64,000 nt of DNA from Ananas comosus (lineage: Eukaryota; Streptophyta; Magnoliopsida; Poales; Bromeliaceae): contig NC_033640.1 of assembly GCF_001540865.1 (NCBI RefSeq), forward strand, positions 1,413,866 to 1,477,865, written 5' to 3'. This document shows, piece by piece, positions 1 through 12,761 of the stretch. The translations under genes and the position numbers were made by a program. The notes beneath the pieces are model-generated. The model searched no databases. It worked only from the letters and a program-made list of their open reading frames with translations, and had not been told where the DNA came from. Position 1 is the first letter of the stretch. Every line of letters starts with the position of its first letter.

Positions 1-460
1 AACACTTCTGCAAAAGTTCTAACTGACCCAAATGGCCCTTTAGATTAAATAAATGTAGCACTTTCTACTTCCTCAAAAGGTATAACGTACAGATTTTGCC
101 TGAATTATACTGTAGTTTAAAATGGGACCTAAGTTTGAAAAGCTTGATTTTTTACTATATCTCCTTTGACCTTTCACTAATTCCATCAAATTATTTAAAA
201 CTTGATGGTTTGCACCAGATAAGTTATAGAACATTCCATAATAGTGTTATATTCTAGTAGAACATGATGTACACCAATAAGAAAGCTGAAAGTACCATTA
301 AATTCTGACAGAAAGGTAGTTAAATCAGATACTTTTATCGTCTGATCCTAAAATCAGAATGTTAAAGTTTAGGTATTCATTTCAAAACTCACTACAATTC
401 AGGTAATGTTTGTAAATTTTTGCTTCTCAAAACCAATCCACCAGTTGGAAGCTACATTAC

Positions 461-838
461 CTTATTTTTCACGAGACCACACAAAATTGCTGCATGAGAA
501 GGCATAGTTTTTCCAGCAAGGTACTTCAGCACTCCATTAGAACCAGGCAGACTGGACAATTCAAGATGATCCGATAAATCAAGAAAAAGGCGAGACCCAA
601 TAACTTTAGTTGTATTTAATAGATTTTCAAATGCTGAGCTGGTAATAGCCTCAAAATGAGCCATGCCTGTTACAACAACTTGTGGCTTTAATTTCTGGAT
701 CAACTCAATCATCAAATCCGATTGGCGAGGGGCCTCTATAACTGTAAGAATGTCGTCTTTTCTGTCATTGCTCATGGTTCCCTGAAAAGACAACATCTTT
801 TGTTATATGAACTGTACAAATAGAATTGACTTTTAAGG

Positions 839-895
<57 letters not shown>

Positions 896-3800
896 AATTG
901 CCAAGGATGTTAACCATTGCTTGGGGAGGTGTTTGGTTAAATGTTCATCAACAATAGCAAGTCTTGGGGAGAAAAGCCGAAGAGCACTCTCTATTGCCAC
1001 AGCCCGAGAAGGGAATACCACAACATTCTTGTGAACCACAGAAGCAGAGATCAGAAATAAATTGTCTACTTTAATGCATTGACAAATGTTACCTCAGAAA
1101 AGAGAGGTTAAAAAAAAAAACTACTAGAAGTTCCTGACACTATATCAATCATTACTGCCAAAAAGGATAAACATGCCTCTAGCATTTCAAATTTTCTGGA
1201 ATTTTACCATCTCTGTGAGAAAGTCAAACAAAGTTCCCATCATGTATCACATAGCCTAGAAACTCGAGTACTGTCAAAGAGAGTTATTTCATTCCAGATG
1301 TAGAATATGCAATACCCTCTAATTCTGGTTTCTATTTTGAGGAAACAATAGTCCTGGTTTCTAGAGAAGCACAAAATTCCACTAGGAAACATACATAGTT
1401 AGACAATAAGGTTGTAAATAGGAGTTGATATATCACATTGTTCCACATCTCAATATCTATCTAATTTGTAACTCAAAAATCAGATAAAAAATTAGATAAA
1501 AGAGATCTACTTTTACTAATACTATCAAAATTGATAGTTTATTGAACAATTTTATTCAATTTATATGAGTTTACTGCATTAATTATAACCAACTTCATTC
1601 ACCAATTTGTTTCTACAAAGTTTTACAGGTGAACTCAACAATTATTCCAAAATTTTGGACCTATTTAAAACAATGGTAAAGTGCCAGAGGGTAATTGACG
1701 CAATTTTAATGCAGCAAGGTACTTGATACATTCAGGGGCTAAAGTGCAAGGGGATTTTTTTGTAATTTAGCCTAGTTTATTCAACGGTTTCATAAAAGTT
1801 ACTGAAGTGCGTATAAGCTTTTAAAATTTCCATTGAAAAGGTGAACATGCCAAATACTGTTCAAGGCTCTAGCCTAAATACATATGCAGCAAGATACAAG
1901 TAAAACCAAAAATCTGAATCACGGAATTTGATCACTTACATCAGTGTTTAGAGGGATGTGATGATATATCTTCATAAACCCAGCAACAAGATTTCGGAAA
2001 TGCAAACAGCCAGCGGGAGGCTCATAAGGAATAAAAGAATTCTCTTTCAGAAAACCTGCTAGATACGCTAAGAATGGTATCTTTTCATCAGCAACAGAGT
2101 CATCATCAAATGACAAATCTAGGGAGCTGCCGACTTCCCGGAATCCATTTTTCAGAAAATCAAATATCTTCTTCACCTGCATACTACAAAAATATTAGAA
2201 TATGTGTACATTCATATTCCAGCAAAATCAGAACTCTCATGCATGCTTGTCAGAGATGCTGCTTCTTACAAAACTGTCATATATAGAATTGCGGAGCCAT
2301 CCAATTAATGGGTGGAAGTTGGTTTTATATTGGAACAGCTTATAGAATTTCATAGAAGGTGTATAAGAAATTAAATTGGAATTTTTTCATATATACCCTA
2401 CAGATATGGAAAATTGTGCAAACACCTCTACAACATTGGAATTTGCACGCATACCCTTTAAATTTTGTTTATTTGCTTTTGCCTTGCCAGATCTATCCAA
2501 AAACTAGGACTTGCGTTTTAGTTCTTTCTTCTTTTTTTTTTTCTTTTTTTCTTTTTAACAACTTCACCTAGAGCATACATGCAAATAAGTCGGTTTTTCA
2601 GGGATATATGTGTAAATGCCAACCTTACAATGATACTTGCAAAATTTTGCATAATTGCAGGCGTATGTGTGCAAAAGAACCTAATCAAGTGTTTGAAGGT
2701 ATATATTAAGAATCAAAATTAGCAGAATATATATCTTAACAGATATTTTACAGGGATGTATGTAAATATCTCAAAAATACAATAATGCACCTGATTTGGT
2801 AGGCGAAGTTGACAACTATACACAGACAAAGAATGAGAAATACGACCACCAGATTTACCATAAGCCCAGGCAGTACGTGCACAAATAGGCTGATCACCAA
2901 TAAGACCCATGAAAAACTCAAATCGATGGCGACTATTCTTCTCGATTTCCACCAAGGCAGAAATATCCGTATCAGCAGCCTGCAATATCTCATTCGAGCA
3001 ATAGTACTCCAAAATCAAATTCTCCACGTAGGAGAAATAGTGAGACAAGAAAAGGCACAAACAAACCAACTGTACATAGCAGTACAAATGAATTGAGCTA
3101 AATCATATCCATTTGATATTTCTTTTTGACTATGAGTACGAATGTAGATATCAGAGGGTCCAGTGCTTGAAAGCATATTTGCCAAAAGAGTGCTGCTACA
3201 GGTATATCCCCAAGTGTACCCTACAATGCTATTGATGGCATGGCAATGTCATCATTACCTAAATATTACTACTAAAGCCCAAACACCATCATTAAACACT
3301 AAGCACCATCATTATACCCTAAACCCTAAACCTTAACCCATTAACATGTGTATGCCAACACATCAACAATATAATGGGGTACCCAAAAGTGCGGTTACCC
3401 CAAGCATTTCTCTTTGCCTAATAAAGCAAAATTGGTAGCGTTCTTTAATGGTTGGTCATATTCGGGTAGAGAACTTCAAACCATACCCTTGTCTGCTTAA
3501 ATGTATCTTACTATGGATAAGAATATAGATTCACACCAGATAAAATTTGAATATGGAAATCGTATAAGACATATGTTATCCACCCTTGAAACAAGTAAAT
3601 TAAACCTACACACTCTTAAAGTAAAAGCATGACTCTATCGAAGCTCTACCAAGATCAATAATCCCTTTTTTTGGTCTTTTTCTTTTGGTAGGGGGGAAAG
3701 GAGATCAATAATCTCTTTCAGCAAATTACAATAAGGGATTTTCAATTATACAGACCTGCATAACTTTTGTTTGCCAAAGCTGTGTGATACGAAATCCACG

Positions 3801-6504
3801 GCGCTCAAACAAGCGCCTACAGACACCTTGCCCAGGTCGACCTCCCATATTAAAAATCATAAAGCCCATCGGCTTTATGACTGCTATTCCTTCTTCAACT
3901 GCCCGAGCAATTAAACCAAGACCGAATTGATCCTCAACAAAACCCTGAATTGAACGAATTATGCAAGAATCAATAAGAAGAATGTTACATATGAACTATA
4001 TGAAAGCCACAATCCATTGCTCACTTTAATGATAGAACTAAAAATATGAATGGACAAGAAGATTTTCATGTATACTATAAGTTTCATAACGTTCCAGAAT
4101 TTGTTGTAAGCTCATTATGGGTACATACAGTAGGAAAAAACTCATATTTGTGCCAAGATAAAGTGCAAAAAGATAAAGCGCCAGACACTTTCTTTTAATA
4201 GTTTCGCCAAAAAAAAAGAAAGTGCACAACAAGGATCAAATGAGAGATGAAACAAGTTAACAGATACCATGCATCTGATATTTTATAGATGTTTTTGCAT
4301 AACTTGGCATGAAAAGTTTGATGTCTCTCTGTGGTTTTACTAATATTAGGTTAAGATATAAGTAGCAGTTAGAATGTAAGTTTTTAATTGCAATGACTCA
4401 CAGACTGTACACAATAAGAATTTGTTTCATAAATAGACTTAAAATATATTATAATTATAAAGATAGTCCTTTAAAAATTTTATTTACAAAATCAGGCCTA
4501 TGCGGTGAATAAATGCAGCAAATCATTCACCGCTTTCTTCAAAGCATTAAAATTATTTTAAGCGTTTAATACTATACACCCTTCAGAGTTCCGATGTAAA
4601 AAATATGTAAGTTAGGTTGAAGCAGTAATTCAGAATTCGGTGGTAAATTATTTTAAGCGTTTAATACTATACACCCTTCAGAGTTCCGATGTAAGCGTTT
4701 AAAATTATTTTAAGCGTTTAATACTATGCACCCTTCAGAGTTCCGATGTAAGCGTTTAATACTATACACCCTTCAGAGTTTCTTCAAAGCATTAAAATTA
4801 TTTTAAGCGTTTAATACTATACACCCTTCAGAGTTCCGATGTAAAAAATATGTAAGTTAGGTTGAAGCGGTAATTCAGAATTCGGTGGTAAATCATTCCC
4901 TGCTGAGGCATAGTTTTATAAATAAAAATTTTGAATGCCTACTCTTATAGTTAAAAAGTTTTGTAGGCTTAGTAGCCCAAAAACCCTGCAGCACAACCTT
5001 TACATTAACTACTCACTTATTAAAAGTCAACTTGGGCAGCCATGATTGACAGATGAAATAAGAATGCAAGATTGGTTAGGACATCTACAGTGTGGTACCA
5101 TGGTCTGTAATTTTTAGACGCTATTGGAACAGTAATTGCAATTTAGGATGGACAATGCAAACCATTTTGAACCCGAGTCTCAGATCCAAAAAAAAAGGAA
5201 TTTTGAAGATGAGTATTTTTGCACTCAAAATAGATTAGGTTATATTTGACTGTCAATACTATCTAGGAAAACAAGAAGAGACATAGATGAAGTGTGCATG
5301 CTAACCTGAAGAGCACAGTAGTTACTTAAAGAATATAAGAACTCCTCACTTGAATTTTCCGTAATCATCTTTGACATGGCCTCAGGATTTGGGTTAAGAA
5401 TCTGTAACAAATAGCGAGGGAAAAAAAGCACCACAATTAATTACGCTACAGTAAACAAGTTACTTCCAAGTATGTTATTATAAAGTCATTAACTTTTTTC
5501 AGTACCTGAGGAATGCATCCAATAATGCGCTCAAGTTCTATTTTATTTTCTCTACAGTAAGATAGAAGGTCAGATTCGTGGAATTCCACTCTATCAAGCA
5601 ATGTTTTCCCTTCTTCATCATAGATTGGATTCCCATTCTCATCCAGCGCATTCATAAATAGATTAATCCATGCAACTTTGACAGCTCTTGGGTTTATGTC
5701 AAGCCCATAAACCTGCAAAGAACCATGTTATTAGTGTATCTGAAAACAACATCAAAGGATAGTGCAAATACTTGAAGTAGGGTTCTCCATGAGCAATCAA
5801 CAAACTAGAAAAAAAAAAAGGAAAAAAGAAAAGAAATATAATACTTACTGCAAGAATCTATTCATCAGGTCATAAAGGAGCAATACTAAAATTATCAATT
5901 ACTGATGCTATAGACGTTACCGCAGGATAATATCCTGGTTATCAGATACAAACCTTCAGAGGGGACCACTTCTCGGCAAGTGCAATAGAGATCCATCCAT
6001 TTCCACAACCCAGCTCAGCAACCGTCTTGTCCTTGAAAATGGAATCCGGATGCCGATTTATGCCTTCATAAAAGGTGAAAGACCAATCTTCTGGAATAAA
6101 AATACTAGGGATCTCCATCATTGTCAGTTTCTTTCTTTTCTGCTTCCCTATGAATAACCAATAAATGCAAAAATGAACAAATAGAGATAAACACAGCTCT
6201 TCAGACTAAAGAATATGGTGTGAATAAGTAAAGTGCAGGGAATACAATGTTTTGCCAGGAAAGAATTTAAATTTATGTCATGTAAAGTTTGAGATAGCAA
6301 ATTCACAACCTCTTGCCGCTTGTAGTAGTAATCTTTTCAAGTCAAAAAGCATGTTTGCATTGTTTGCTCGTCTACATAAACTATTAATATGATTTGCAGA
6401 TTTAATGATTTACCAACTCTCCAGTGTCCCAAAATAAAAAAAAGAAAATTTTACTTTACAAATCTTGACTAGAAGTGGGCAAATTAACCCCCCCCCATGC
6501 TTTC

Positions 6505-6583
<79 letters not shown>

Positions 6584-9081
6584 AATATATATATATATAC
6601 ATACATACATACATATATATATANATATATATATATATATATATATATTCCCCTTTACGTACCTTAAATGGAAATTTGCAATAATTGACGTTAGATCTTT
6701 GCAGCCTCATAGGTAGATAGAATCCAGAACTTGTATTAACAGGCAGTACCAACAATGCAGAAATACTAAAATAACAATATAAGTTTAGCAGTGTCATCAT
6801 TTCACTTAAGATTATTCTCCTTATTCTTACCTTGAGCTATTGCATTACTTAGTCTTTGCAAGTTCTTAATTCCTAATTGTATGATAGCACATTCACCAAA
6901 AGTAAAATAAAGAAAAAGGAAAACCAAACTACCAATTTAACTCAATATTTCTTTCTGTTCCTTATTCCTTATTCCTTATTCCTTATAATTATATTTGCAT
7001 AAAAGTAGGAATGATGACTTCACAAGCTACTTGTTCCCACTTTTCTTCCTTTTCTCTGTTCCGTTTCTTCTCTTTTTTCGCTCTGGTTTCTCTGTTTCTT
7101 TATAACCTCTCCTCTCTCTTGAGTGGCACCAGCAATAAACAACTGGTCAACAACAACAGTGCAGAGAACATCTTCATCCCACTGAGAAGTCCAAGTTCTT
7201 CGGTAGTAATACCATACACATACTTCAAAAAATGGTAAAAATGCGCCGAGATATACTGGCTTTTTTCATTCTGCCAATTGATTTCTAGGGATGAGACATC
7301 CTGCAAATCATTTCTAGACTAAACTAATAGAACCTTAATCAAAACTACTCTAGAAATAAAATAAAATCTCAGATCATATTATCTGATCTTATAATAAATA
7401 AAGATTTGGATATTCGTAAAAATCAACCTTTCAACCGGAACAGTCTTTGTTGTTAGAATAATTTCTCTAAGTTATAAGTTTAACTTTTATTGAATAAATG
7501 AAGAATATTGAATAAGTGAATAAATTCTATTTGCTCAATAACTTATTCACTCATAATCCTTTTTTCCCTTTGTTTGTCTACTACTCCTTATAAATCTAAA
7601 ACAAAGGAGTTCTGATAGACCCGGAAAAGAAGGAAAGGAATAGTAATCTTTGATGAACAGGAAAAAAAAAATTATTATGTTGATGCAAGACGACACAAGA
7701 AAAAGGAGACCCTGAATTTCTAGCCAACTATTTTTCCTAAAAGAGCATAATACATGACAACACGTTTTGAGATAATTCCAATTATAAATGGCTGTTGCTA
7801 TCGACCAATAAGGTTGTCTTACTAGTGGCAAGAATCAAGCCTGTCTCTTTCAAAGCTTACCACTCAGTTCCCAGAAGTACTTAGGCAGCTTAAAAAGGAA
7901 GCACTTCGTGTCAAATCCAACAAGTTCCTCATAAAGACAATCAACATAAGCAGGGATCTGCCACATCTGATGAATTCAAAAGTTGAAGAAAATGACACCT
8001 TCTACCCATCTACTATTCTGATAAACCCAACCAATGTGCCTCATAATGACCATGAGAAAATATACCAACACATTGGAAGGTATCCCAAAACAGTAACGTT
8101 TGTCAACTAAAACTAGAAAACAGACAAAATCAAAAGGAAAAGACAACCAAACAAGATCACATCAACTTCTGCACATAAATTCAGAGGAAACTGATTAATC
8201 AACTACCAAAATAATGACTCAAACCATCAAACTAACAAGGACGTCCAAGTCTCCAAAAGATAAGCGACCGATCCATCCAACAAATCAATCAGCAATTCAA
8301 ATCAGGATAAATAATTGAAAACTAAACTGAGAAACTACCAAATTACAACACAGTATCATCTTTTCCATGTACACTAAAACGAATATGTTCCAGAATCACT
8401 ATTAAATCACTGATTCGACAGTTATCCTAAAGAGATAGTGACATTAAAGATTAAAATTGCGATAATAAGTGGAAAATAAATGAAGACACGGAAATTACAA
8501 TACGATATCATCATTTTTTTGGTATATCAAACCACCGATTCCACATTTGATTTTATAAGGGCATTCGAATTACGAAAATTCGATCCGCTGATCGATCAAA
8601 CATATTGATCGATGATCCAAATCAGCATAATAAGTGGAAAATAAACGAAGAAACGGTCAAATGACCATAAGATATCATCTTTTTCACACATAAAACCACC
8701 GATTCCACATTTGATCGTATAAAAGCATTCGAATTGCCGCAAATTCGATCAACCGATCGATCAAATGAATCGATCGGCGACTCAAACCACGAGAGGAAGA
8801 GGGTTCGGGGTGGGGGGTGAGAATGAGAGCCGTAATCGACCTTGGGAATCGCCGAGGAGGATGTCGTGGATCCGGAAATGGTAGCTGCGGAAGCAGCGAT
8901 CCGCGGCGTCCTTGTCGGCGAAGCGGCGCTGGATCGCGGCGAGGAAGGCGCGCGCCGCCGACCTGGTGGCGGCGTCCTCGAGCCTCTCGAGGAGCGCCCT
9001 CATGGCGGCGTACGCCGCGTCGCCCGAGGCCTCACACTCCTTCAGGAACTCCTCCATCTTCGTCTCCTCCACCTCCGCCAT
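461..9081 (-). CDS. MMT: Methionine S-methyltransferase, 5' part (exons 1-9; 3' end outside window)
   Basis: Makes S-methylmethionine from methionine and S-adenosylmethionine in the cytosol (EC 2.1.1.12), the entry to the plant S-methylmethionine cycle. Exons read from GT/AG borders: 8841-9081, 5954-6147, 5516-5712 extended to 5506, 5306-5401, 3756-3944, 2791-2979, 1940-2176, 893-1027 and 461-781. All phases agree and give 603 codons of the usual ~1090. The start is [20 protein letters not shown]. Exon 2 carries the SAM-binding motif [10 protein letters not shown], and exon 3 continues with [18 protein letters not shown]. Exons 5-6 hold the glycine-rich [11 protein letters not shown] block and the conserved [20 protein letters not shown] stretch. 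Exons 8-9 start the C-terminal aminotransferase-like half ([28 protein letters not shown]). The catalytic methyltransferase half is complete and has no stop. The next exon must lie left of position 1. Identification is by family resemblance and is firm. Confidence 0.95.
840..889. repeat. (GA)n microsatellite at an MMT splice donor
   Basis: About 25 GA units. On the gene strand this is a (CT)n run that starts a few bases inside intron 8, directly after the donor GTACTC that follows exon 8 (893-1027). The splice donor therefore opens into a hypervariable repeat. Confidence 0.9.
3306..3341. repeat. Short telomere-like CCCTAAA stretch in MMT intron 5
   Basis: Two tandem CCCTAAA units and a degenerate third, within a C/A-rich stretch. 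Too short to be a telomere remnant with confidence; such motifs also occur by chance and in plant promoters. Confidence 0.4.
4547..4895. repeat. Higher-order tandem repeat in MMT intron 4
   Basis: Five copies of a core reading agcgtttaatactat followed by acacccttcagagtt. They are spaced irregularly and embedded in a larger duplication: the block with gtaagttaggttgaagc and gaattcggtggtaa occurs at both ends. Copies differ by single bases (for example tatgcaccc). The left flank (4500-4540) carries cggtgaat/attcaccg inverted motifs like those at 50490-50800. No coding potential. Confidence 0.85.
6504..6650. repeat. (TA)n microsatellite with an ambiguous base
   Basis: Long TA dinucleotide tract with interspersed CA steps in MMT intron 1. 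One N lies at 6624, so the length is not reliable. Open frames through it (IYIYIY) are repeat artefacts. Confidence 0.95.
7861..7966 (-). other. Candidate alternative first exon inside MMT intron 1
   Basis: On the minus strand a 106-nt block runs from ATG, just after a CAG acceptor-like site, to a good donor (AGTG|GTAAGC). It is open for 35 codons starting [20 protein letters not shown] and ending in PKYFWELS. It ends in phase 1, exactly like canonical exon 1, so splicing to exon 2 would continue in frame into [14 protein letters not shown]. If it were included between exons 1 and 2, the frame would instead hit a TGA within nine codons. I do not recognise the peptide, and it is absent from MMT proteins I remember. 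It could be an alternative first exon, a poison exon, or a captured fragment of another gene. Confidence 0.35.
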
Positions 9082-9180
9082 TGACGAGGTATCGAAGCTC
9101 TCGAGAGAGAGATATATAGAGAGAGAGAGGAGTGAAGAGAAAAGAGAGGAGGAGATATATATATATATATATACATATAC
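9082..9180 (-). promoter_or_regulatory. MMT 5' leader, CT-rich on the gene strand
   Basis: Immediately upstream of the MMT ATG (9081) the plus strand reads as GA-rich runs followed by a short TA tract (9154-9172). CT-rich leaders are common near plant transcription starts. No clear TATA box was assigned. Confidence 0.4.
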
Positions 9181-9515
9181 ATATTTGATGGGGCTGTTTG
9201 TGAAAAAAAAAATGTTAGGGGGCCAAATGCAAAAAAAACCCTGCTTTTTAAACTTTAACTGAGGATAGAGAGAGAGAGAAAGGTGGGGTAGTGAAAGCGG
9301 TGTTTGTTGGATCGGAGCACTCGCATTAACGTTACCGCCACCCGGTTGACTTTTTATTAAGAACAGTTGACATTTTATTAAGAGATAATTTCATATAAAT
9401 ATCTCTGTAAGCGTATTGAATAATAAATATATTGCTACAAAATTTAAATTTTCAATTTTTATTTTTTAAAAAATTTAATAATGTTCATATTTATTCTTCT
9501 GATTTATTATTGTTA

Positions 9516-10324
9516 GGACGTGTTTGCTTTGAAGTCGGAGTCGGAATCGGAATCGGAATTAAGATAAGCTGAAATCGGAATCAGAATGACTCATTACTTA
9601 ATTCTATTTGGTTCATCACCTGAATCGGAATCGGAATAAATCATTCCCATTGTCGGTGTTTGGTTCAGATAGATATAAAAAACGTAATCAAATTAATATG
9701 CTAACATTATCTTTATAATATATTAATTTAAATTCAAATTAAAAATTTAATATTAAAAATTTACATCAAAATTGAAATAATGTCCAAATTTTAAATCTAT
9801 TTTTTTTAAAAAAATTAAACTTTGAAGTTGAGTGGATAATTCAAAATATGAAACTAAATTTTGATTTATTCAAATTCAAACTTAAAATTACAATTTAAAT
9901 TTTAATTTGAATCCATAAATTTAATTTAAGTTTGAAATAAAATTTGAATAAAACTTTATATAAATTAAAATTTAATTTAAATTCAAATTCATAAGTTAGA
10001 TTCGAAATACTTGATTAAATTTTAATTTTTAATTTAAGTTCAAATTAAAATTTAAAATTATATATTTAATTTTTAAATTTTAACTCATATTTTAATTAAA
10101 AAAGTTGAAAAAATAAATTTAATCTGAATAAATATCAATTCCATCCGGATTCAACTTTCAATCCGGCCTCCTAGGCCGGATTGAAAAAAGAGGTGATTGA
10201 GGGATTCCCATTCCACTCGGGAATCGGAATCGGAATGAGACTCTTGCGTACCAAACACCCACAAACGGATTCAACCATTCCGATTCCGATTCCATGGTGA
10301 AAAAGAAGTGAATCAAACACGCCC
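9516..10324. mobile_element. PIF/Harbinger-like MITE (809 bp)
   Basis: The ends are inverted repeats: left GGACGTGTTTGCTTT, right ...CAAACACGCCC. They are flanked by a TTA trinucleotide on both sides (9513-9515 and 10325-10327). Internal ends are rich in cggaatcggaat and its complement. The centre is AT-rich with no coding capacity. The 3-bp TTA target duplication is the hallmark of PIF/Harbinger (Tourist) elements. Confidence 0.75.
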
Positions 10325-10337
10325 TTAAATTACTATA

Positions 10338-10660
10338 CGGAAAAACTTCAAATACCACCCCTAGGGTTTCACGCTTTCTCACTTTAATATCCTTCGGTTT
10401 AAGGTATATCAATTTAGTGCCATGTGGTTTATTTTTATTTTTTCATTATCGATTTTACTAATTTTTTTTGTTAAATCAGTAACAAAGTTAAAACTAGAGG
10501 ATACTAATATAAAGATTCAATAAACCTAGATGAGGTATCTGAAGTTTTTTCTATATAATTTAACGAAATATTAACGGAGAAACAGACGAAAAAATAAAAA
10601 TAAAACCACAGGATATTAACTCGATACATTTTAAAACGCATGGTACTAAGTGAGAAAGTT
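10338..10660. mobile_element. Long-TIR MITE, 'ctgtggttt' family, copy 1
   Basis: Starts aaaaacttcaaatacc and ends with the approximate reverse complement. The two arms together make most of the element, so it could fold into a long hairpin. Shares the internal block atttaacgaaatattaacg with the other copies. Diverged. Confidence 0.65.
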
Positions 10661-10855
10661 TATTCTATATATATATAAATATATTTAAAAAATGGTTTTA
10701 ATGGTGGAGTTAAGAGTGTTTGTTGGATCGGAGCACTCGCGGTAAGATTACCAGCCAACGGGTAATATTTTATTAAGGGATAATTTCATACAGCTTTGAA
10801 TAACAGATATATTCCTACGAAATTTAAGTTTTTTTTATATTTTATCTATAATATA

Positions 10856-11206
10856 AATGAAAATTTTCAAAAACCCCCCTGTGGTTTCATAGTTTTTTAC
10901 GTTGCCCACATGTGGTTTAAAATGTATCAAATTGTCCTCCTGTGGTTTCGTTTTTATCTTTTCGATAACTTTTTTGTTAATATTTCATTAAATTACATAC
11001 AAAAAACTTCAGATACCCATCTAGATTTATCAAATATTTACTTCAGTACCTTTTAATTTTAACTTTATCACTGATTTAAAGAAAAAAAAATAATAAAATT
11101 GATAAAAAAGAGAGAAAAAAGAAACCACATGGGGCAAATTGATACATTTTAAACCACAAGGGAACAAAGTGAGAAACTACAAAACTACAGGGGGTTTTTG
11201 AAGTTT
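10856..11206. mobile_element. Long-TIR MITE, 'ctgtggttt' family, copy 2
   Basis: Left arm begins ttcaaaaacccccctgtgg and right arm ends ggggtttttgaagtttttt. The internal part holds ttaaatcag/ctgatttaa-type inverted segments. About 350 bp, non-coding. Confidence 0.75.
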
Positions 11207-11724
11207 TTTCTAATATAAACTATAGTTACTATTTTTTATACTAAATTAATATTTTATTTTTTACGAATTTTTATTTTAACGGTACCTATCTACCGTAACG
11301 CGCAGCTCGCTATATACACTAATTTTGATACAAATATAATATACGCGTGCGTTCTTTAAATTATTTATTGTTTAATAACAAGGACGTTTACTTTTGTGAG
11401 GAATAAAATGAAATGCATTGCACATGTTACACTTAGTTTGGTTAAAGTATAATTTATGCGGAATCGTTAAATTATTTGTTGTTTAATGGCATGAGCATCT
11501 AGATTTGAACGTGTCCCTAATTTTGAAACTCTAGTGCTGAATAGAATTATAAATTCAAACTTTTTATTTTCAAAAATTTTTAAAAAAAATTTACGATCGA
11601 AACAGACACATTTCCATAAAATATTCAACTCTATATTAGACCATTTTCATTCATAAAACATAAAAAAAGAATATTGAGGGGACAAAGTAGTTTTTTTTGT
11701 CCTATTCTTAGTTTACTTTAGAAA

Positions 11725-12045
11725 AAACTTCAAAAACCCCCGTAGTTTCGTAAATTCTCACTTTGCCGTCCTGTGATTTAAAATGTATCAATTTGCTCTC
11801 CAGCGGTTTCTTTTTTTTCTTTTTCTTATTAATTTTATTATTATTTTTTCTTAAATCAGTGATAAAGTTAAAATTAAAGGGTATTAAAGTGAATATTTAA
11901 TAAATCTAGATAGGTATCTGAAGTTTTTTGTACATAATTTAATGAAATATTTACGAAAAAGCTACCGAAAAAATAAAAACGAAACCACAGGGGGGCAAAG
12001 TGAGAAACTACGAAACCACGGGGGGTTTTTTGAAGTTTTCCCTTT
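11725..12045. mobile_element. Long-TIR MITE, 'ctgtggttt' family, copy 3
   Basis: Same arms as copies 1-2 (left aacttcaaaaacccccgta, right ggggttttttgaagttttcc) and the same internal order. Non-coding. Confidence 0.75.
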
Positions 12046-12275
12046 ACTTTATGTTGAGTATCATATTAAATTATATTTATTTTTATTAAATTTTAAATTT
12101 TTGTTAAATAAAATATAAAATATACGAATGAACATAAAAAATATTAAATTTTAGTCAATACTAAATACAAATTCCATATTTATTTTTGAATGTAAATTTT
12201 CAAATTTAAGTTCACATCCAAAAAAATATAAATAAATATAATTTTGTCCAAAATTCGATCATCTAATATATTAAA

Positions 12276-12700
12276 GGAAAAACTTCAAATATCCTCATTG
12301 TGGTTTCACTTTTTCTCACTTTAGTATCTTGTGGTTTAAAGTGTATTAAGTTAGTACCATATGGTTTCGCACTTTTTCACTTTAGTACCCTGTGATTTAA
12401 AGTGTATCAAGTTAGTACCCTGTGGTTTCGCACTTTCTCACTTTAATACCCTGTGGTTTAATATTTTATTAAGAGAAAAATAAAACCACAGAATACTAAC
12501 TTAATACAAAAATAAAATTACAGGATACTAACTCGATACAAAAATAAAACCACAAAGTACTAACTTGATACACTTTAAACTACAAGATACTAAAGTGAGA
12601 AAGTGCGAAACCACAGAGTACTAACTTGATATAGTTTAAACTACTGGGTACTAAAATGAAAAGTCCGAAACCACATGGGTCTTTTTGAAGTTTTTCCTAT
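12276..12700. mobile_element. Long-TIR MITE, 'ctgtggttt' family, expanded variant
   Basis: The arm motif 'agtaccctgtggtttcgcac' is repeated two or three times on each side before the orientation flips, giving a palindrome made of internal tandem units. Same family as the copy at 36788-37166. Confidence 0.65.
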
Positions 12701-12718
12701 ATTAAACCTTTCTTAGTG

Positions 12719-12760
12719 CGGACCAATCAGAGCTCGGTCGGTTAACTGTGGTCCCCACAG
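12719..12760. repeat. 42-bp direct repeat, copy 1, left of hAT-like element
   Basis: Reads ggaccaatcagagctcgg, then gttaactgtggtccccac. The near-identical partner is at 13322-13360, directly right of the hAT-like insertion. The element appears to sit at the junction of a tandem pair. Confidence 0.8.
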
Positions 12761-12761
12761 G

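Noticed and set aside
6456..6800. Open frames made of Ile/Tyr repeats
   Set aside because: They are translation of the (TA)n microsatellite and contain an N.
8817..9262. Several 80-116 codon plus-strand frames
   Set aside because: Antisense shadows of GC-rich MMT exon 1.
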